64,000 bases of DNA from Bog-473 sp963850095 (lineage in GTDB: Bacteria > Actinomycetota > Acidimicrobiia > Acidimicrobiales > RAAP-2), in NCBI GenBank assembly GCA_963850095.1, contig CAWKJX010000011.1, forward strand, positions 62,001 to 126,000. The letters are read 5' to 3'. Shown here piece by piece: positions 27,864 through 36,477 of the stretch (position 1 is its first letter; the number at the start of each line of letters is the position of its first letter). The notes below the pieces were generated by a model. It saw only the letters and a list, made by a program, of their open reading frames with translations. It searched no databases and was not told the DNA's origin. The position numbers were made by a program, and so were the translations under genes.

Positions 27864-28834
27864 GCAGCCAGCTCGTTGTCGACGGGCTCACCGTGGCGTT
27901 CGACTCCGGGGGCTACGTGGTCAAGCCTCTCGACGGTCTGAGCTTCACGGCCGAGGACGGCGAGCTGGTCGTGCTCCTCGGCCCCTCCGGTTGCGGCAAG
28001 ACGACGCTGCTCTCCTGCCTGGCCGGCCTCCTCAGTCCGGCGTCGGGCAACATCGCCTTCGGCGACACCGCGGTGACCGACCTGCGAGGCCCTGCGCTGT
28101 CCGCCTACCGCCGCCACACCGTGGGTGTCGTGTTCCAGGCCTTCAATCTGATCCCCAGCCTGTCGGCCCGGGGCAACGTGGTGGTGCCGATGCGGCTGGC
28201 CGGGGTGCCGCGCGGACGGGCCCGGGCCCGGGCCGCCGAGCTCCTCGACATCGTCGGCCTCTCGGACCGGGCGCACCACCGCCCCGCCCAGCTGTCGGGT
28301 GGGCAGCAGCAGCGGGTGGCGATCGCCCGGGCCCTGGTGCACGACCCGCCCCTGATACTGGCCGACGAGCCCACGGCCCACCTGGACCACATTCAGGTGG
28401 AAGGGATCCTCCGGCTGTTGCGTGAGTTGGCCAGCCCGGGCCGCATCGTTGTGGTCTCGACCCATGACGACCGGGTGAGCCAGCTGGCCGACCGGGTCGT
28501 CGAGCTGGTGCCGCGCTTCGCCGACGTCGACCGCCCGCCCGAAGAGGTGCGGCTCGGGGCAGGCGACGTCCTGTTCCGCCAGGGCGAGCGCGGTGATCTC
28601 ATCTACCTGGTCGAGTCGGGCCGGATTGAGGTGTACCGGGAGCTGGCCAACGGACACACCGAGGTCCTGAGCCGAATGGGTGCGGGACACTACGTCGGCG
28701 AACTGGGGCCCATCCTCAACATGCCCAGGAGCGCGTCGGTGCGAGCCCTGGAGGACGTCGTCCTCACCGCCTACACGGTGCGCGCTTTCCGCAAGGATCA
28801 TCCCCACCACGTTCTCGAGCAGGTCGCTCCCTAG
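27860..28834 (+). CDS. ABC transporter ATPase fused to a cyclic-nucleotide-binding domain
   Basis: A 324-residue protein. Residues 1-220 form a complete LolD/MacB-type ATPase: Walker A GPSGCGKTT at 41-49, signature LSGGQQQRVAIARAL near 144, Walker B LILADEPT and switch histidine in STHD. From about residue 231 a Crp-type cyclic-nucleotide-binding domain follows (GAGDVLFRQGERGDLIYLVESG, then YVGELGPI and PRSASVRA); the glycine-glutamate and the phosphate-binding arginine of cNMP pockets are present. No DNA-binding domain is attached. The fusion implies that nucleotide binding tunes the transporter. Confidence 0.9.
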   Translation: MSSQLVVDGLTVAFDSGGYVVKPLDGLSFTAEDGELVVLLGPSGCGKTTLLSCLAGLLSPASGNIAFGDTAVTDLRGPALSAYRRHTVGVVFQAFNLIPSLSARGNVVVPMRLAGVPRGRARARAAELLDIVGLSDRAHHRPAQLSGGQQQRVAIARALVHDPPLILADEPTAHLDHIQVEGILRLLRELASPGRIVVVSTHDDRVSQLADRVVELVPRFADVDRPPEEVRLGAGDVLFRQGERGDLIYLVESGRIEVYRELANGHTEVLSRMGAGHYVGELGPILNMPRSASVRALEDVVLTAYTVRAFRKDHPHHVLEQVAP

Positions 28835-28945
28835 AGCACGGCCGAGGCGTGCGGCTTCTTGTCCGTCCCGCTCGCCCCAAACGGATGGTTGCAGCAAACG
28901 CGTAGCATCGGGGCAGGTGGGAGTGGGGTGAGCCGGTACCGGGCC

Positions 28946-28975
28946 ATGACGGGGATGACAGGGATGACGGGGTGA
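28946..28975 (+). other. Nine-codon upstream mini-ORF made of three 9-base repeats
   Basis: ATGACGGGG, ATGACAGGG and ATGACGGGG follow one another and encode MTG three times; the next codon is TGA, whose last bases overlap the GTG start of the regulator gene (GTGA). A ribosome finishing this mini-ORF would be placed on the regulator start. It may equally be a simple tandem repeat. Confidence 0.4.
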
Positions 28976-31900
28976 GCCCGGAGGCGCCCACCACCACCGC
29001 CGCGGCGGCCGGGTGGGAGATCCGCGTGCTCGGGCCCGTCGAGATTTCGTGGGCGGCCCGCGTGATCGACCTGGGCGGTGCCAAGGCGCGTGCTCTGGTC
29101 GCCCGGCTTCTGATCGACCGCAACCTGGTGGTCCCGGTGGACCGGATCGTCGACTCCCTGTGGGCCAACCACGAGGGGGATGGTGCCGAGATCGCGCTCC
29201 GCTCGACCATTTCGCGGCTGCGCAAGCGTCTGCGCGAGGCGGGTGCCCCGGACGACCTCATCGTGACCCGGCATCCGGGTTACGCGCTCGAGACAGCCGC
29301 CGAGGTCACCGATGTCCACCGCTTCGAGCAACTGGTGAGCGGGGCCAGGCGGCAATTGGCCCAGCACCGCCCCAGCGAGTGTGCTCGGCTGCTCGGGGAG
29401 GGGGAGGGCCTCTGGCGGGGCGCCGCCTACAGCGAGGTGCGGGACGAACCGTTCGCCCGGGCCGAAGCCCGGCGCCTGGAGGAGCTCCTCCTCTCGGCCA
29501 TTGAGCTGCGGATGGACGCCGGCCTCACCATGGGCGAGCACCAGGCGCTCGTGGGCGAGCTCGAGACCCTGACCAGCGCCCACCCCCTCCGGGAGCGGTT
29601 GTGGTCGCAACGGATGCTGGCGCTCTACCGGTCCGGGCGCCAGGCCGAGGCCTTGCGGGTCTTCCAGGATCTGCGTTCCATTCTGGTGGCGGAGCTGGGC
29701 ATCGAACCGGGTCACGACGTGAGCTGGATAGAGCACGCCATCCTCAACCACGACCCCGCCCTCGACTACCTCGTCCCGCCCGAGGCGGTGCGCCGCCGCG
29801 GCGCTCGAGGGCGAGCACGGTCCGGTCGTCCTCACCGAGTACCGCGTCCGCGTGCCGACCTCACCGAACGAGGGGCCGCTGATCGGGCGCGGACGCGAGT
29901 GGTCGTTGCTGCATGGACTGGTGGACGTCGGTGCGCCGCGGCGACGGGCGGTTCCTGCTGGTGGAAGGCGACGCCGGCATCGGAAAGACACGGCTGGTGG
30001 CGGAGCTGGCGCGTTCCGTCGAGAGCAGCGGCGCGCTTGGTGCTGTGGGGACGCTGCGACGAGGACGCGGTGGCACCGTTCCAGCCGTTCGCCGAGGCCC
30101 TCGGCCGCTACTTCCAGTCACTCTCGGCCGACCGCATCGGCGAGATGCCCGGCTGGCAGTTGACCGAGTTGTCGAGGCTCGTGGTCCGCCTGCAGGAGTA
30201 CGCGCCTCCGCTCGAGGAGGACGCGGGAGACCCCGAGAGCGAGCGCTTCCGCTTCTTCGAGGCGGTGACGGCCACGCTGAACGAAATGTCTGCCGGCCGG
30301 CCCGTCCTTCTCGTCGTCGACGAACTGCACTGGGCCGATCAGCCGACCCTCCTCCTCCTCCGCCACGTGCTGCGCAACGTCGACACGGCCAGCCTGGGGG
30401 TGATCGGCATGTACGTCGACACCGAGGTGCCGCCGGACCACCGCCTCCGCTTCCTGCTGGCGGAACGCCGGGGAGAGCACAAGGTCGAGACGGTGCACCT
30501 GAAGGGACTGAGCCGCGACGCGGTCGAGGAGTTGGTGGCGGCCGGGGCCCGGGCACCGGCGGACCTGGTCCCCCAGTTGTTCCGCCTCACCGACGGCAAC
30601 CCGCTCTTCCTCGACGAGCTCCTACGGCAGATCGGATACAGCGAGTACGCCGGGACCGGGACCGGCCAGGGCGAGGCCCCGGTACCACCCAATCTGGCCC
30701 CACCCGAAGCCATCCGCGAACTCGTCGCCCGTCGCGTCTCGCGGCTGCCCGAGGATGTGATCTACCTGCTCCAGGCGGCCGCCGTGGCGGGCCCCGAGTG
30801 CGAGGCATCCATTGTGGCCGAGGCGGCCGAGCTCACACCGGACCAGGGGCTCGACGCCTTCGACCGAGCCGAGGAGTCGCGGCTGCTCCGCCGCATCGAT
30901 GAGATCGGCGACCGCTATGCCTTCAACCACGCCCTGGTGCGCGATGCGGTCTACGGCGAGCTCCTGCGGGGTAGGCGGGTGCGGTACCACCACAGGATCG
31001 CCGTGGCCACCGAGCGTGCGCACGCCGACACCCTCGACCTCTACGTCAACGAGCTGGCGCACCACTACTACATGGGCGCCGCCATGGGGGACGCGGACAA
31101 GGCCATCGACTACTGCATCGCGGCGGGGGAGAGGGCGCTGCGGCTGTTGGCCTTCGAGGACGCGGTGGGCCACTTCGGCCGCAGTCTCGAAGTGGCCGAG
31201 AAATTCGGCGCGCGCGACCAGGCCGCTCGCTGCGACGCGCTGCTGGCCCTGGCCGAAGCGCAGAACCGGGCCGGCCTGGCCGTCGATGCCGATGCCAGCT
31301 TCGAGGAGGCGGCGGCACTGGCCCGCTCGCTCGGTGACGCCGAACGCCTGGCCACGGCGGCGCTGCGGGCGGGCCCGCTCTCCTACATCGGCATCGTCGG
31401 CGCCAATGCCGAGCAGATAGGGCTGCTCGAGGAGGCCCGTGCCGTCCTGCCCGAAGAGGACTCTCACCTCAGGGCAATGGTCACGGCGCGCCTCGGGCTG
31501 GTGCTCGTCTACGCCACCGGCGTCCCCGGGCGCGGTGTGCTCAAGCGCTCGCTGGCGCTCAACACCGACGCCATCGCCATGGCCCGGCGGCTGGGGGACC
31601 GTCCGGCCCTCGGCTACGCGCTCAACGCGCGGATGCATGCACTGTGGGGCATCGACCCGGCTCCGGAACGGCTGGCCACCGGAACGGAACTGGGGGAGAT
31701 CGCCCGGGAGGTGGGCGACGAGCTCCTGGCTCTCCATGGGCACGTGTGGCGCGTGCGCGAGCTCTTGGCCCAGGGCGACGTCGACGCGGTACACGAGGAG
31801 ATCGACCGGTTCGACGGGCGCGCCATCGTCCCGACCCATCCGCTGACGGCGTCGTTCTCCTGCAACGTCGCGGCCATGATGGCCTTCGTCGACGGGGATT

Positions 31901-32610
31901 TCGCCAAAGGCGAGGAGTTGGGGCAGCGAGCTCTCGAGGTCGCCGAGGGGTTCAACGACTTGGCCTCGAACTTCTACGGCGCCCTGATGATGTGGACCTG
32001 GTGGCAGAGGGGCGAGCTGGCCGGCATGGAAGGCACGTTCCGGGGAGTGATCGCACAGACCCCGTCGGACTACCCGATGCTGTGGGCCGCGCTGTCGCTC
32101 ATCTGCGCCGAAGCCGGGGATGTGGACAAGGCCATGGCGGAGCTGGCCGGACTGGCCGCCATCGGCTGGGAGGCCGTGGCCAACGACCAGTCCGAGGGCG
32201 TGTCGCTCGCTTTGGCCGCCGCGGCCTGCTGGCGCATCGGGGCGCCTGCGGCCGGGCACGCGGCGAGGCTCTATGAGCAGATGCGCCGCTACGCGGGTAC
32301 CGCCGTGGTGATCAGGGCCCCCGCGTCGGCCTGCGTCGGCCCGGCTGACCACTATCTCGGGCTGCTGGCCACCGCCACGGGCGACCTGGCGCTGGCCGAG
32401 GTGCACTTCGAGGCAGCCCTGCGCCTGGCCCGGCGCATGCAGTCGCCCCCCTTCGTGGCGGCGGCCGAGGTGCAGTTGGCCCGCACGCTGCGGCACCGCG
32501 GCCGCGACGGCGAGGAGGAGCGGGTGGCCCATCTGTTGCGCAGTGCCGAGGAGGCTGCCGTCCACATGGGGTTGCACCGTCTGGCCAAGTTGGCGGCCGA
32601 CCCCGGCTAG
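28972..32610 (+). CDS. SARP-type (BTAD) regulator with AAA ATPase and TPR domains; three frame breaks
   Basis: About 1,211 residues after correction. Order: OmpR-like winged helix (29020-29300: IRVLGPVEISW, STISRLRKRLREAG), BTAD helical domain (29310-29760: LRVFQDLRSILVAELGIEPG), a STAND-type AAA ATPase (29860-30640) and a TPR-like helical region (31080-32600). Single extra bases at about 29791-29802, 29928-29932 and 30034-30040 scramble about 80 residues; since their sum is three, the frame returns and no stop appears. Only after correction is the Walker A motif VEGDAGIGKTRL seen; Walker B is PVLLVVDELHWAD. Such proteins are transcription activators switched by ATP and ligand binding. It follows the ABC-cNMP fusion gene. 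Confidence 0.85.
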   Translation: MSPEAPTTTAAAAGWEIRVLGPVEISWAARVIDLGGAKARALVARLLIDRNLVVPVDRIVDSLWANHEGDGAEIALRSTISRLRKRLREAGAPDDLIVTRHPGYALETAAEVTDVHRFEQLVSGARRQLAQHRPSECARLLGEGEGLWRGAAYSEVRDEPFARAEARRLEELLLSAIELRMDAGLTMGEHQALVGELETLTSAHPLRERLWSQRMLALYRSGRQAEALRVFQDLRSILVAELGIEPGHDVSWIEHAILNHDPALDYLVPPEAVRRRGARGRARSGRPHRVPRPRADLTERGAADRARTRVVVAAWTGGRRCAAATGGSCWWKATPASERHGWWRSWRVPSRAAARLVLWGRCDEDAVAPFQPFAEALGRYFQSLSADRIGEMPGWQLTELSRLVVRLQEYAPPLEEDAGDPESERFRFFEAVTATLNEMSAGRPVLLVVDELHWADQPTLLLLRHVLRNVDTASLGVIGMYVDTEVPPDHRLRFLLAERRGEHKVETVHLKGLSRDAVEELVAAGARAPADLVPQLFRLTDGNPLFLDELLRQIGYSEYAGTGTGQGEAPVPPNLAPPEAIRELVARRVSRLPEDVIYLLQAAAVAGPECEASIVAEAAELTPDQGLDAFDRAEESRLLRRIDEIGDRYAFNHALVRDAVYGELLRGRRVRYHHRIAVATERAHADTLDLYVNELAHHYYMGAAMGDADKAIDYCIAAGERALRLLAFEDAVGHFGRSLEVAEKFGARDQAARCDALLALAEAQNRAGLAVDADASFEEAAALARSLGDAERLATAALRAGPLSYIGIVGANAEQIGLLEEARAVLPEEDSHLRAMVTARLGLVLVYATGVPGRGVLKRSLALNTDAIAMARRLGDRPALGYALNARMHALWGIDPAPERLATGTELGEIAREVGDELLALHGHVWRVRELLAQGDVDAVHEEIDRFDGRAIVPTHPLTASFSCNVAAMMAFVDGDFAKGEELGQRALEVAEGFNDLASNFYGALMMWTWWQRGELAGMEGTFRGVIAQTPSDYPMLWAALSLICAEAGDVDKAMAELAGLAAIGWEAVANDQSEGVSLALAAAACWRIGAPAAGHAARLYEQMRRYAGTAVVIRAPASACVGPADHYLGLLATATGDLALAEVHFEAALRLARRMQSPPFVAAAEVQLARTLRHRGRDGEEERVAHLLRSAEEAAVHMGLHRLAKLAADPG

Positions 32611-32619
32611 GCGATCACT

Positions 32620-33114
32620 TCACGATGCCGGGGGCCGGCCTCCTGCCCGCGGATCGAAGTCCGGATAGCGCGCCGCGTAGGCCGCCAGCCTGTCGTCCGC
32701 TTCGCGGATGCGCCGGCTCATGCCGGTCAGCAGCGCGTTGCGAAAGCCGGGGATGTCCATCATCGTCTCGAACTCCCGGGGCCCGATGATGAGGACGTCG
32801 AGTTCGGTGGCCGCCGTCACCGTGGCGCTGCGGGGCTTCGCCTCTATCGCGGCCAGTTCACCGAAGTAGTCGCCCTGTGAGCGCACGTTGACCACACGGC
32901 CGTCGCGGGTCACGGTGGCCGTGCCTTCCAGGATCACGAAGAGCTCCCGGCCCAGGCGCCCCTCGCGCAGGATCACCTCCCCGGCCTGCACGCGGAGGTG
33001 CTCGGCGATACGGGCCACCTCCGTGAGTTGCTCGGCCGTACAGGCCGCGAACCACGGTACGGCTCGCAGGTGGGCTGTGCCCTCCATACCCGCGCCCTGG
33101 TCTTCGGCGTCCAT
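32620..33114 (-). CDS. Stand-alone cyclic-nucleotide-binding protein
   Basis: A 164-residue protein consisting essentially of one cNMP-binding beta-roll: LRVQAGEVILREGRLGRELFVILEG, then YFGELAAIE and PRSATVTA with the glycine-glutamate and arginine of the phosphate-binding cassette. No helix-turn-helix or catalytic domain follows, only two helices (FRNALLTGMSRRIREADDRLAA). It converges on the SARP gene (stops 10 bases apart) and is a paralogue of the next gene. Probably a regulatory subunit or adaptor; partner unknown. Confidence 0.87.
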   Translation of the reverse strand: MDAEDQGAGMEGTAHLRAVPWFAACTAEQLTEVARIAEHLRVQAGEVILREGRLGRELFVILEGTATVTRDGRVVNVRSQGDYFGELAAIEAKPRSATVTAATELDVLIIGPREFETMMDIPGFRNALLTGMSRRIREADDRLAAYAARYPDFDPRAGGRPPAS

Positions 33115-33230
33115 CCTCCCACCGCCTTCTGTCGTGCGGCGGTTGCCCGCCTGGCGGCGAGGCTACGTGAGCACACGAGACCGGGGTGGAGGGTTAGGTC
33201 CGTGCGGTCGAGGAAGGGCCGAACGTCACG

Positions 33231-33710
33231 TCACCGATCGGGCGAAGGGATTGGCGCGGGCGCTTCCAGCTGGGCGATGACCGCCGCCAGGCGCGCGTCC
33301 ATGGCGTGGAGGCGGCTGGCCATGCTCTTGAGCAGCGCGTCCCGAAAACCCTGGATGTTCCCCATGGCGGCGAACTCCCGGGGCCCGATGATCAGGACGT
33401 CGAGATCCGAGAGGGCCGTCACGGTGGCGTTGCGGGGCCCAGGGTTCATGGCGGCCAGTTCCCCGAAGAAGTCGCCGGGGCCGAGGGCGTTGACCCGGCG
33501 GCCCTTTTGGGTGACCGCCACCCTGCCCGAGAGGATGAGGAAGAACTCCCGGCCGATGCGCCCTTCTCGCGCCAGCACCTCGCCTTCGCCCACCTGGACC
33601 CGCTCGGCCAGCCGGGCCACCTCCTCGAGCTGGGACCTGGTGCAGTCCCGCAACTGATCGACCTGCTTCAGCCGGTCGACGGTGGCCTCTCGTCCGAGGG
33701 TAGATACCAC
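33231..33710 (-). CDS. Stand-alone cyclic-nucleotide-binding protein, paralogue
   Basis: About 159 residues from the GTG at 33710, which has GAAGG about 10 bases upstream; the frame is open far upstream, even across the tRNA gene, so longer calls are wrong. The beta-roll carries VQVGEGEVLAREGRIGREFFLILSG, FFGELAAMN and PRNATVTA; the shared LDVLIIGPREF motif shows it duplicated with the preceding protein. No DNA-binding domain. Three 11-base-spaced TTGCA units lie 75-101 bases upstream. Confidence 0.85.
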   Translation of the reverse strand: MVSTLGREATVDRLKQVDQLRDCTRSQLEEVARLAERVQVGEGEVLAREGRIGREFFLILSGRVAVTQKGRRVNALGPGDFFGELAAMNPGPRNATVTALSDLDVLIIGPREFAAMGNIQGFRDALLKSMASRLHAMDARLAAVIAQLEAPAPIPSPDR

Positions 33711-33784
33711 TGCGCTACAACCTTCTTCCCAACCCGCCGGCGGCCCGTCCGCGTTGGCCCCGGGGCCACTATGAGCCGCGACCC

Positions 33785-33811
33785 TTGCAAGAGCGTTGCA
33801 TGAGCGTTGCA
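33785..33811. repeat. Three TTGCA units at exact 11-base spacing
   Basis: TTGCA occurs at 33785-33789, 33796-33800 and 33807-33811, the last two preceded by GAGCG. One unit per helical turn is the layout of response-regulator or similar direct-repeat sites. They lie between the divergent cyclic-nucleotide-binding gene (start 33710) and tRNA-Thr. The remainder of 33711-33988 shows nothing else I can name. Confidence 0.4.
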
Positions 33812-33988
33812 GGGGCGGGTCCAGTCGCCCGAACACTCCAGGTCCCGGGGCTGTTTCCAACGGAGCCTTCGCCGTTTGCCCTTCCGGCGGGATGCCATGA
33901 TGGTGGGTAATGGGGTAACACGACCTCAGTTCCCAGGTACGGGAGGCTTGTGGGCCTCTCCACCTAGTGAGTCGTGAACGTCCAGTTC

Positions 33989-34064
33989 GCCTGGGTAGCT
34001 CAGTCGGTAGAGCAGCGCACTCGTAATGCGCAGGTCGTCGGTTCGAATCCGACCTCAGGCTCCA
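33989..34064 (+). tRNA. tRNA-Thr (anticodon CGT)
   Basis: A 76-base cloverleaf with encoded CCA. Acceptor GCCTGGG pairs with CTCAGGC (one G-T pair), D stem GCTC/GAGC, anticodon stem GCGCA/TGCGC with loop CTCGTAA, and T stem GTCGG/CCGAC around TTCGAAT. The anticodon CGT (34022-34024) reads the threonine codon ACG. Confidence 0.95.
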
Positions 34065-34174
34065 GAGAAACGATCCCGTCCGTGCCTGGGCCCGATTCGT
34101 CCCCCTTCGACCGGCAGATCGTGACTCAAGCCGGCGGCGGTCCGCCACGGCCATGGTCCGAGCCCAAGAGTGAG

Positions 34175-35578
34175 GTGAGGACCTTTTCCTATCAATTCCT
34201 CGCCGGAAATTGGCCGAGTAACAACTCTGTGGCGGAACAACGGACTGAGGTGGAGCCGCGGACACCGACTTGTCGTCTGGTCCGTAACGAGGCCGCTCTG
34301 ATCACGGAGGTCGAGGAATCGATCGTCGAGATTTTGGGCTGGCGACCCGACCAGATTCTGGGTTCACCTCCGACGGCCCTAGTCCATCCCGACGATCTGG
34401 CCAGAGCGGTCGGCGCCTGGTTTTCAATGATGAACGATCCTGGGTCGACGCAGACTTGGCGAGGACGCTTCCGCACGGCGGACGGTGGATGGTGTTGGAT
34501 CGAGGCTCACAACACGAATCGCCTCGATGATCCGGAAGACCCTGGCATCTTCACTGTGATACGTCCTGCCGAGGCCGATTCGCTGGACCTTGAAGAAGAG
34601 CTTCGAGCCCGGGAAGAGCTGATTGCACGATTGACAGATGCGATGCCGGTTGGCGCGTTTCAAGTCGATCGGGACGGACGAATGCTCTTCACCAACGGGC
34701 GGCTGCACCACATACTGGGAACCCCTCCTGCCGGCGACCTGGCAAGCCAATTCTCCGCGGTGGCCGATGACGACCGTCGCCAACTCAACGCTGCAGTCGA
34801 AGCAGCGTTGACAGGTCGCGAAGTCGACGGACTCGAGCTGCGATTTGGAGTCGCCGTGCCTCACCCGGACTTTGCCAGTACCAGGGTCTGCGAGGTGAGC
34901 CTGCGACCCCTCACCAACGGTGCGGGCTCGGTGTCGGGCGTCATCGGGACGTTGAGCGACGTCACTGAGAGTGTCGATCTCCGCCGAGAACTCGAACGGC
35001 GGGCATCGATCGACACGCTGACTGGCTGCCTGAATCGTGCCGCCATCTTCGAATCGCTCGACGTCGCCCTGCGGGCCAGCTACGGCGCAAAAGTTGGAGT
35101 TGCAGCAATTTTTGTCGACCTGGACCGATTCAAAGAGGTCAACGATCGCCTGGGTCATGCCGCGGGTGACCAGGCCCTGCTCAGCGCGGCCGAACGGATC
35201 CGCAGTGCCATCCGAACAGGTGATGTCCTCGGGCGCATAGGGGGCGACGAGTTCTTGGTGGTGTGCCCGACTGCCCCGTCGCCGGATGCGGCTGCCCTCG
35301 TGGCGCGACGCATCAGCGAATCGCTTCGAGCACCCTCCCCCTCTGTGGCAGACCAGATAGAGCTCAGCGCCAGTGTCGGCGTGGCGTGGACCGATCGTCC
35401 CGATGAGTCACCGGATGCCTTGATCGCTCGAGCCGACGGTGCCATGTATCGATCGAAGCTCGAAGATTCTGGCGCAATCGTGCTGGCGGAGTGCGCCCGG
35501 ACCGCTGAGCACCCGGCGGAACGGTACGTTACGACCAGCGAGGCGAGGTCGCTCTCGGTCAGCCAACACCGTGTCTGA
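34175..35578 (+). CDS. PAS-PAS-GGDEF diguanylate cyclase
   Basis: About 467 residues. Two PAS domains (first about residues 30-135, with EILGWRPDQILG; second about 145-265, with DAMPVGAFQVDRDGRMLFTNG) are followed by a GGDEF domain (DTLTGCLNRAAIF, FVDLDRFKEVNDRLGHAAGDQ, GRIGGDEFLVV). The inhibitory RxxD site is present five residues before the active site (RTGD). No membrane segment is seen, so it is probably cytoplasmic and makes cyclic di-GMP. The frame is open back through the tRNA, which cannot be coding; GTG at 34175, 34229 and 34250 are candidate starts. G+C is lower than in neighbours (33 of 60 bases at 34501-34560). Confidence 0.87.
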   Translation: MRTFSYQFLAGNWPSNNSVAEQRTEVEPRTPTCRLVRNEAALITEVEESIVEILGWRPDQILGSPPTALVHPDDLARAVGAWFSMMNDPGSTQTWRGRFRTADGGWCWIEAHNTNRLDDPEDPGIFTVIRPAEADSLDLEEELRAREELIARLTDAMPVGAFQVDRDGRMLFTNGRLHHILGTPPAGDLASQFSAVADDDRRQLNAAVEAALTGREVDGLELRFGVAVPHPDFASTRVCEVSLRPLTNGAGSVSGVIGTLSDVTESVDLRRELERRASIDTLTGCLNRAAIFESLDVALRASYGAKVGVAAIFVDLDRFKEVNDRLGHAAGDQALLSAAERIRSAIRTGDVLGRIGGDEFLVVCPTAPSPDAAALVARRISESLRAPSPSVADQIELSASVGVAWTDRPDESPDALIARADGAMYRSKLEDSGAIVLAECARTAEHPAERYVTTSEARSLSVSQHRV

Positions 35579-36197
35579 ACACGATGCTCATCCGGGGTCC
35601 CGACGCCTTGACCTTGGGGACGCTGTGCTCGAAGCGGCGCTGCGCGCTGCCACCGGTGACGAGCAGGTCGCCACGCCCGAGCCTGAACGGGAGCGACTTC
35701 CCGCCTCCCTGTGGGCGCAGTAGGAACGTGCGGGGATCACCGAGCGACACGAGCGCCACGACGGGATCCACGATTTCCGGGGGTATGCGGTCGCGGTGCC
35801 AGGCGACGCTGTCGGCGCCGTTGCGGTAGAGATTGATCCCCACCGAGTCGAACCGGACTTGGTAGAGCGCGGACAGCGACGCCCGGGCGTCCTCGAGCCA
35901 CTGGTACCCGACCGCGGTCGGCTCGTCGATCCTCTGCCAGGAGGTCAGCCGTGGTTCGTCGACCTCCCGGTCGTACATCCAACGACGCCTCTGACTCCAG
36001 GCGACGTCTCGTAGCAGCTCCTCAAACGCTCGGTCCGAGCCCGACATCCAGCGCGGGCAGTAGTCCACCCAGGACTGGCCGTCGAGCTGGGTTCGTTCGA
36101 GGCCACGGAAGGACCCGTCGACCATGGTGCTCTGGTCGGCCCACAGCGACGGTTGCCAGGCGACGGCCGGTGCACTCGGAGAACTGCTCACACCCAC
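35559..36197 (-). CDS. AlkB-family 2-oxoglutarate/Fe(II) dioxygenase
   Basis: A 212-residue AlkB homologue. Iron ligands: the HxD of NGADSVAWHRD and the distal histidine of FEHSVPK; the 2-oxoglutarate arginine lies in RMSIVFRHG. AlkB enzymes reverse alkylation damage by oxidising methyl groups on nucleic-acid bases. The N-terminal 50 residues are less conserved. Its 3' end overlaps the GGDEF gene by 20 bases tail to tail. A palindrome GTACCGGTAC lies just upstream of the start (36202-36211). Confidence 0.9.
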   Translation of the reverse strand: MGVSSSPSAPAVAWQPSLWADQSTMVDGSFRGLERTQLDGQSWVDYCPRWMSGSDRAFEELLRDVAWSQRRRWMYDREVDEPRLTSWQRIDEPTAVGYQWLEDARASLSALYQVRFDSVGINLYRNGADSVAWHRDRIPPEIVDPVVALVSLGDPRTFLLRPQGGGKSLPFRLGRGDLLVTGGSAQRRFEHSVPKVKASGPRMSIVFRHGVG

Positions 36198-36477
36198 CGT
36201 TGTACCGGTACGGCCTGTTCCGGCCGGTCGGAAAGATGCGCGAAAAGCCGGCCGTCACCGTGGGTCGCAAGAAATGCGTCGCCAAATGGGGCTCCTGAGC
36301 AACGAACGAGTCGGGAAACCTGTGGTGGGGCGGAAGGTAGACGGGCCCGGTGGCAGCACGATCGGCGGGGCCAGGGCGTGCGGCCTTCTTCAGATGGCGT
36401 CGATGACGTCGGCCACCCGGCTAGCTTCCCCTTGACGGTTTGCGCGGCAGTCGTGCCGAGCGCAGGAGGGGGCCTCG

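Noticed and set aside
33974..34174. An N-terminal extension of the GGDEF protein starting at 33974
   Set aside because: It would translate the tRNA-Thr gene, giving the familiar false protein sequence of a tRNA read as coding (VAQSVEQRTRN...). The real start lies downstream.
33711..36477. A genomic island at tRNA-Thr
   Set aside because: No integrase, relaxase or transposase gene, and I found no second copy of the tRNA 3' end nearby. Only the lower G+C of the GGDEF gene supports it, so I report it as a weak possibility and not as an element.
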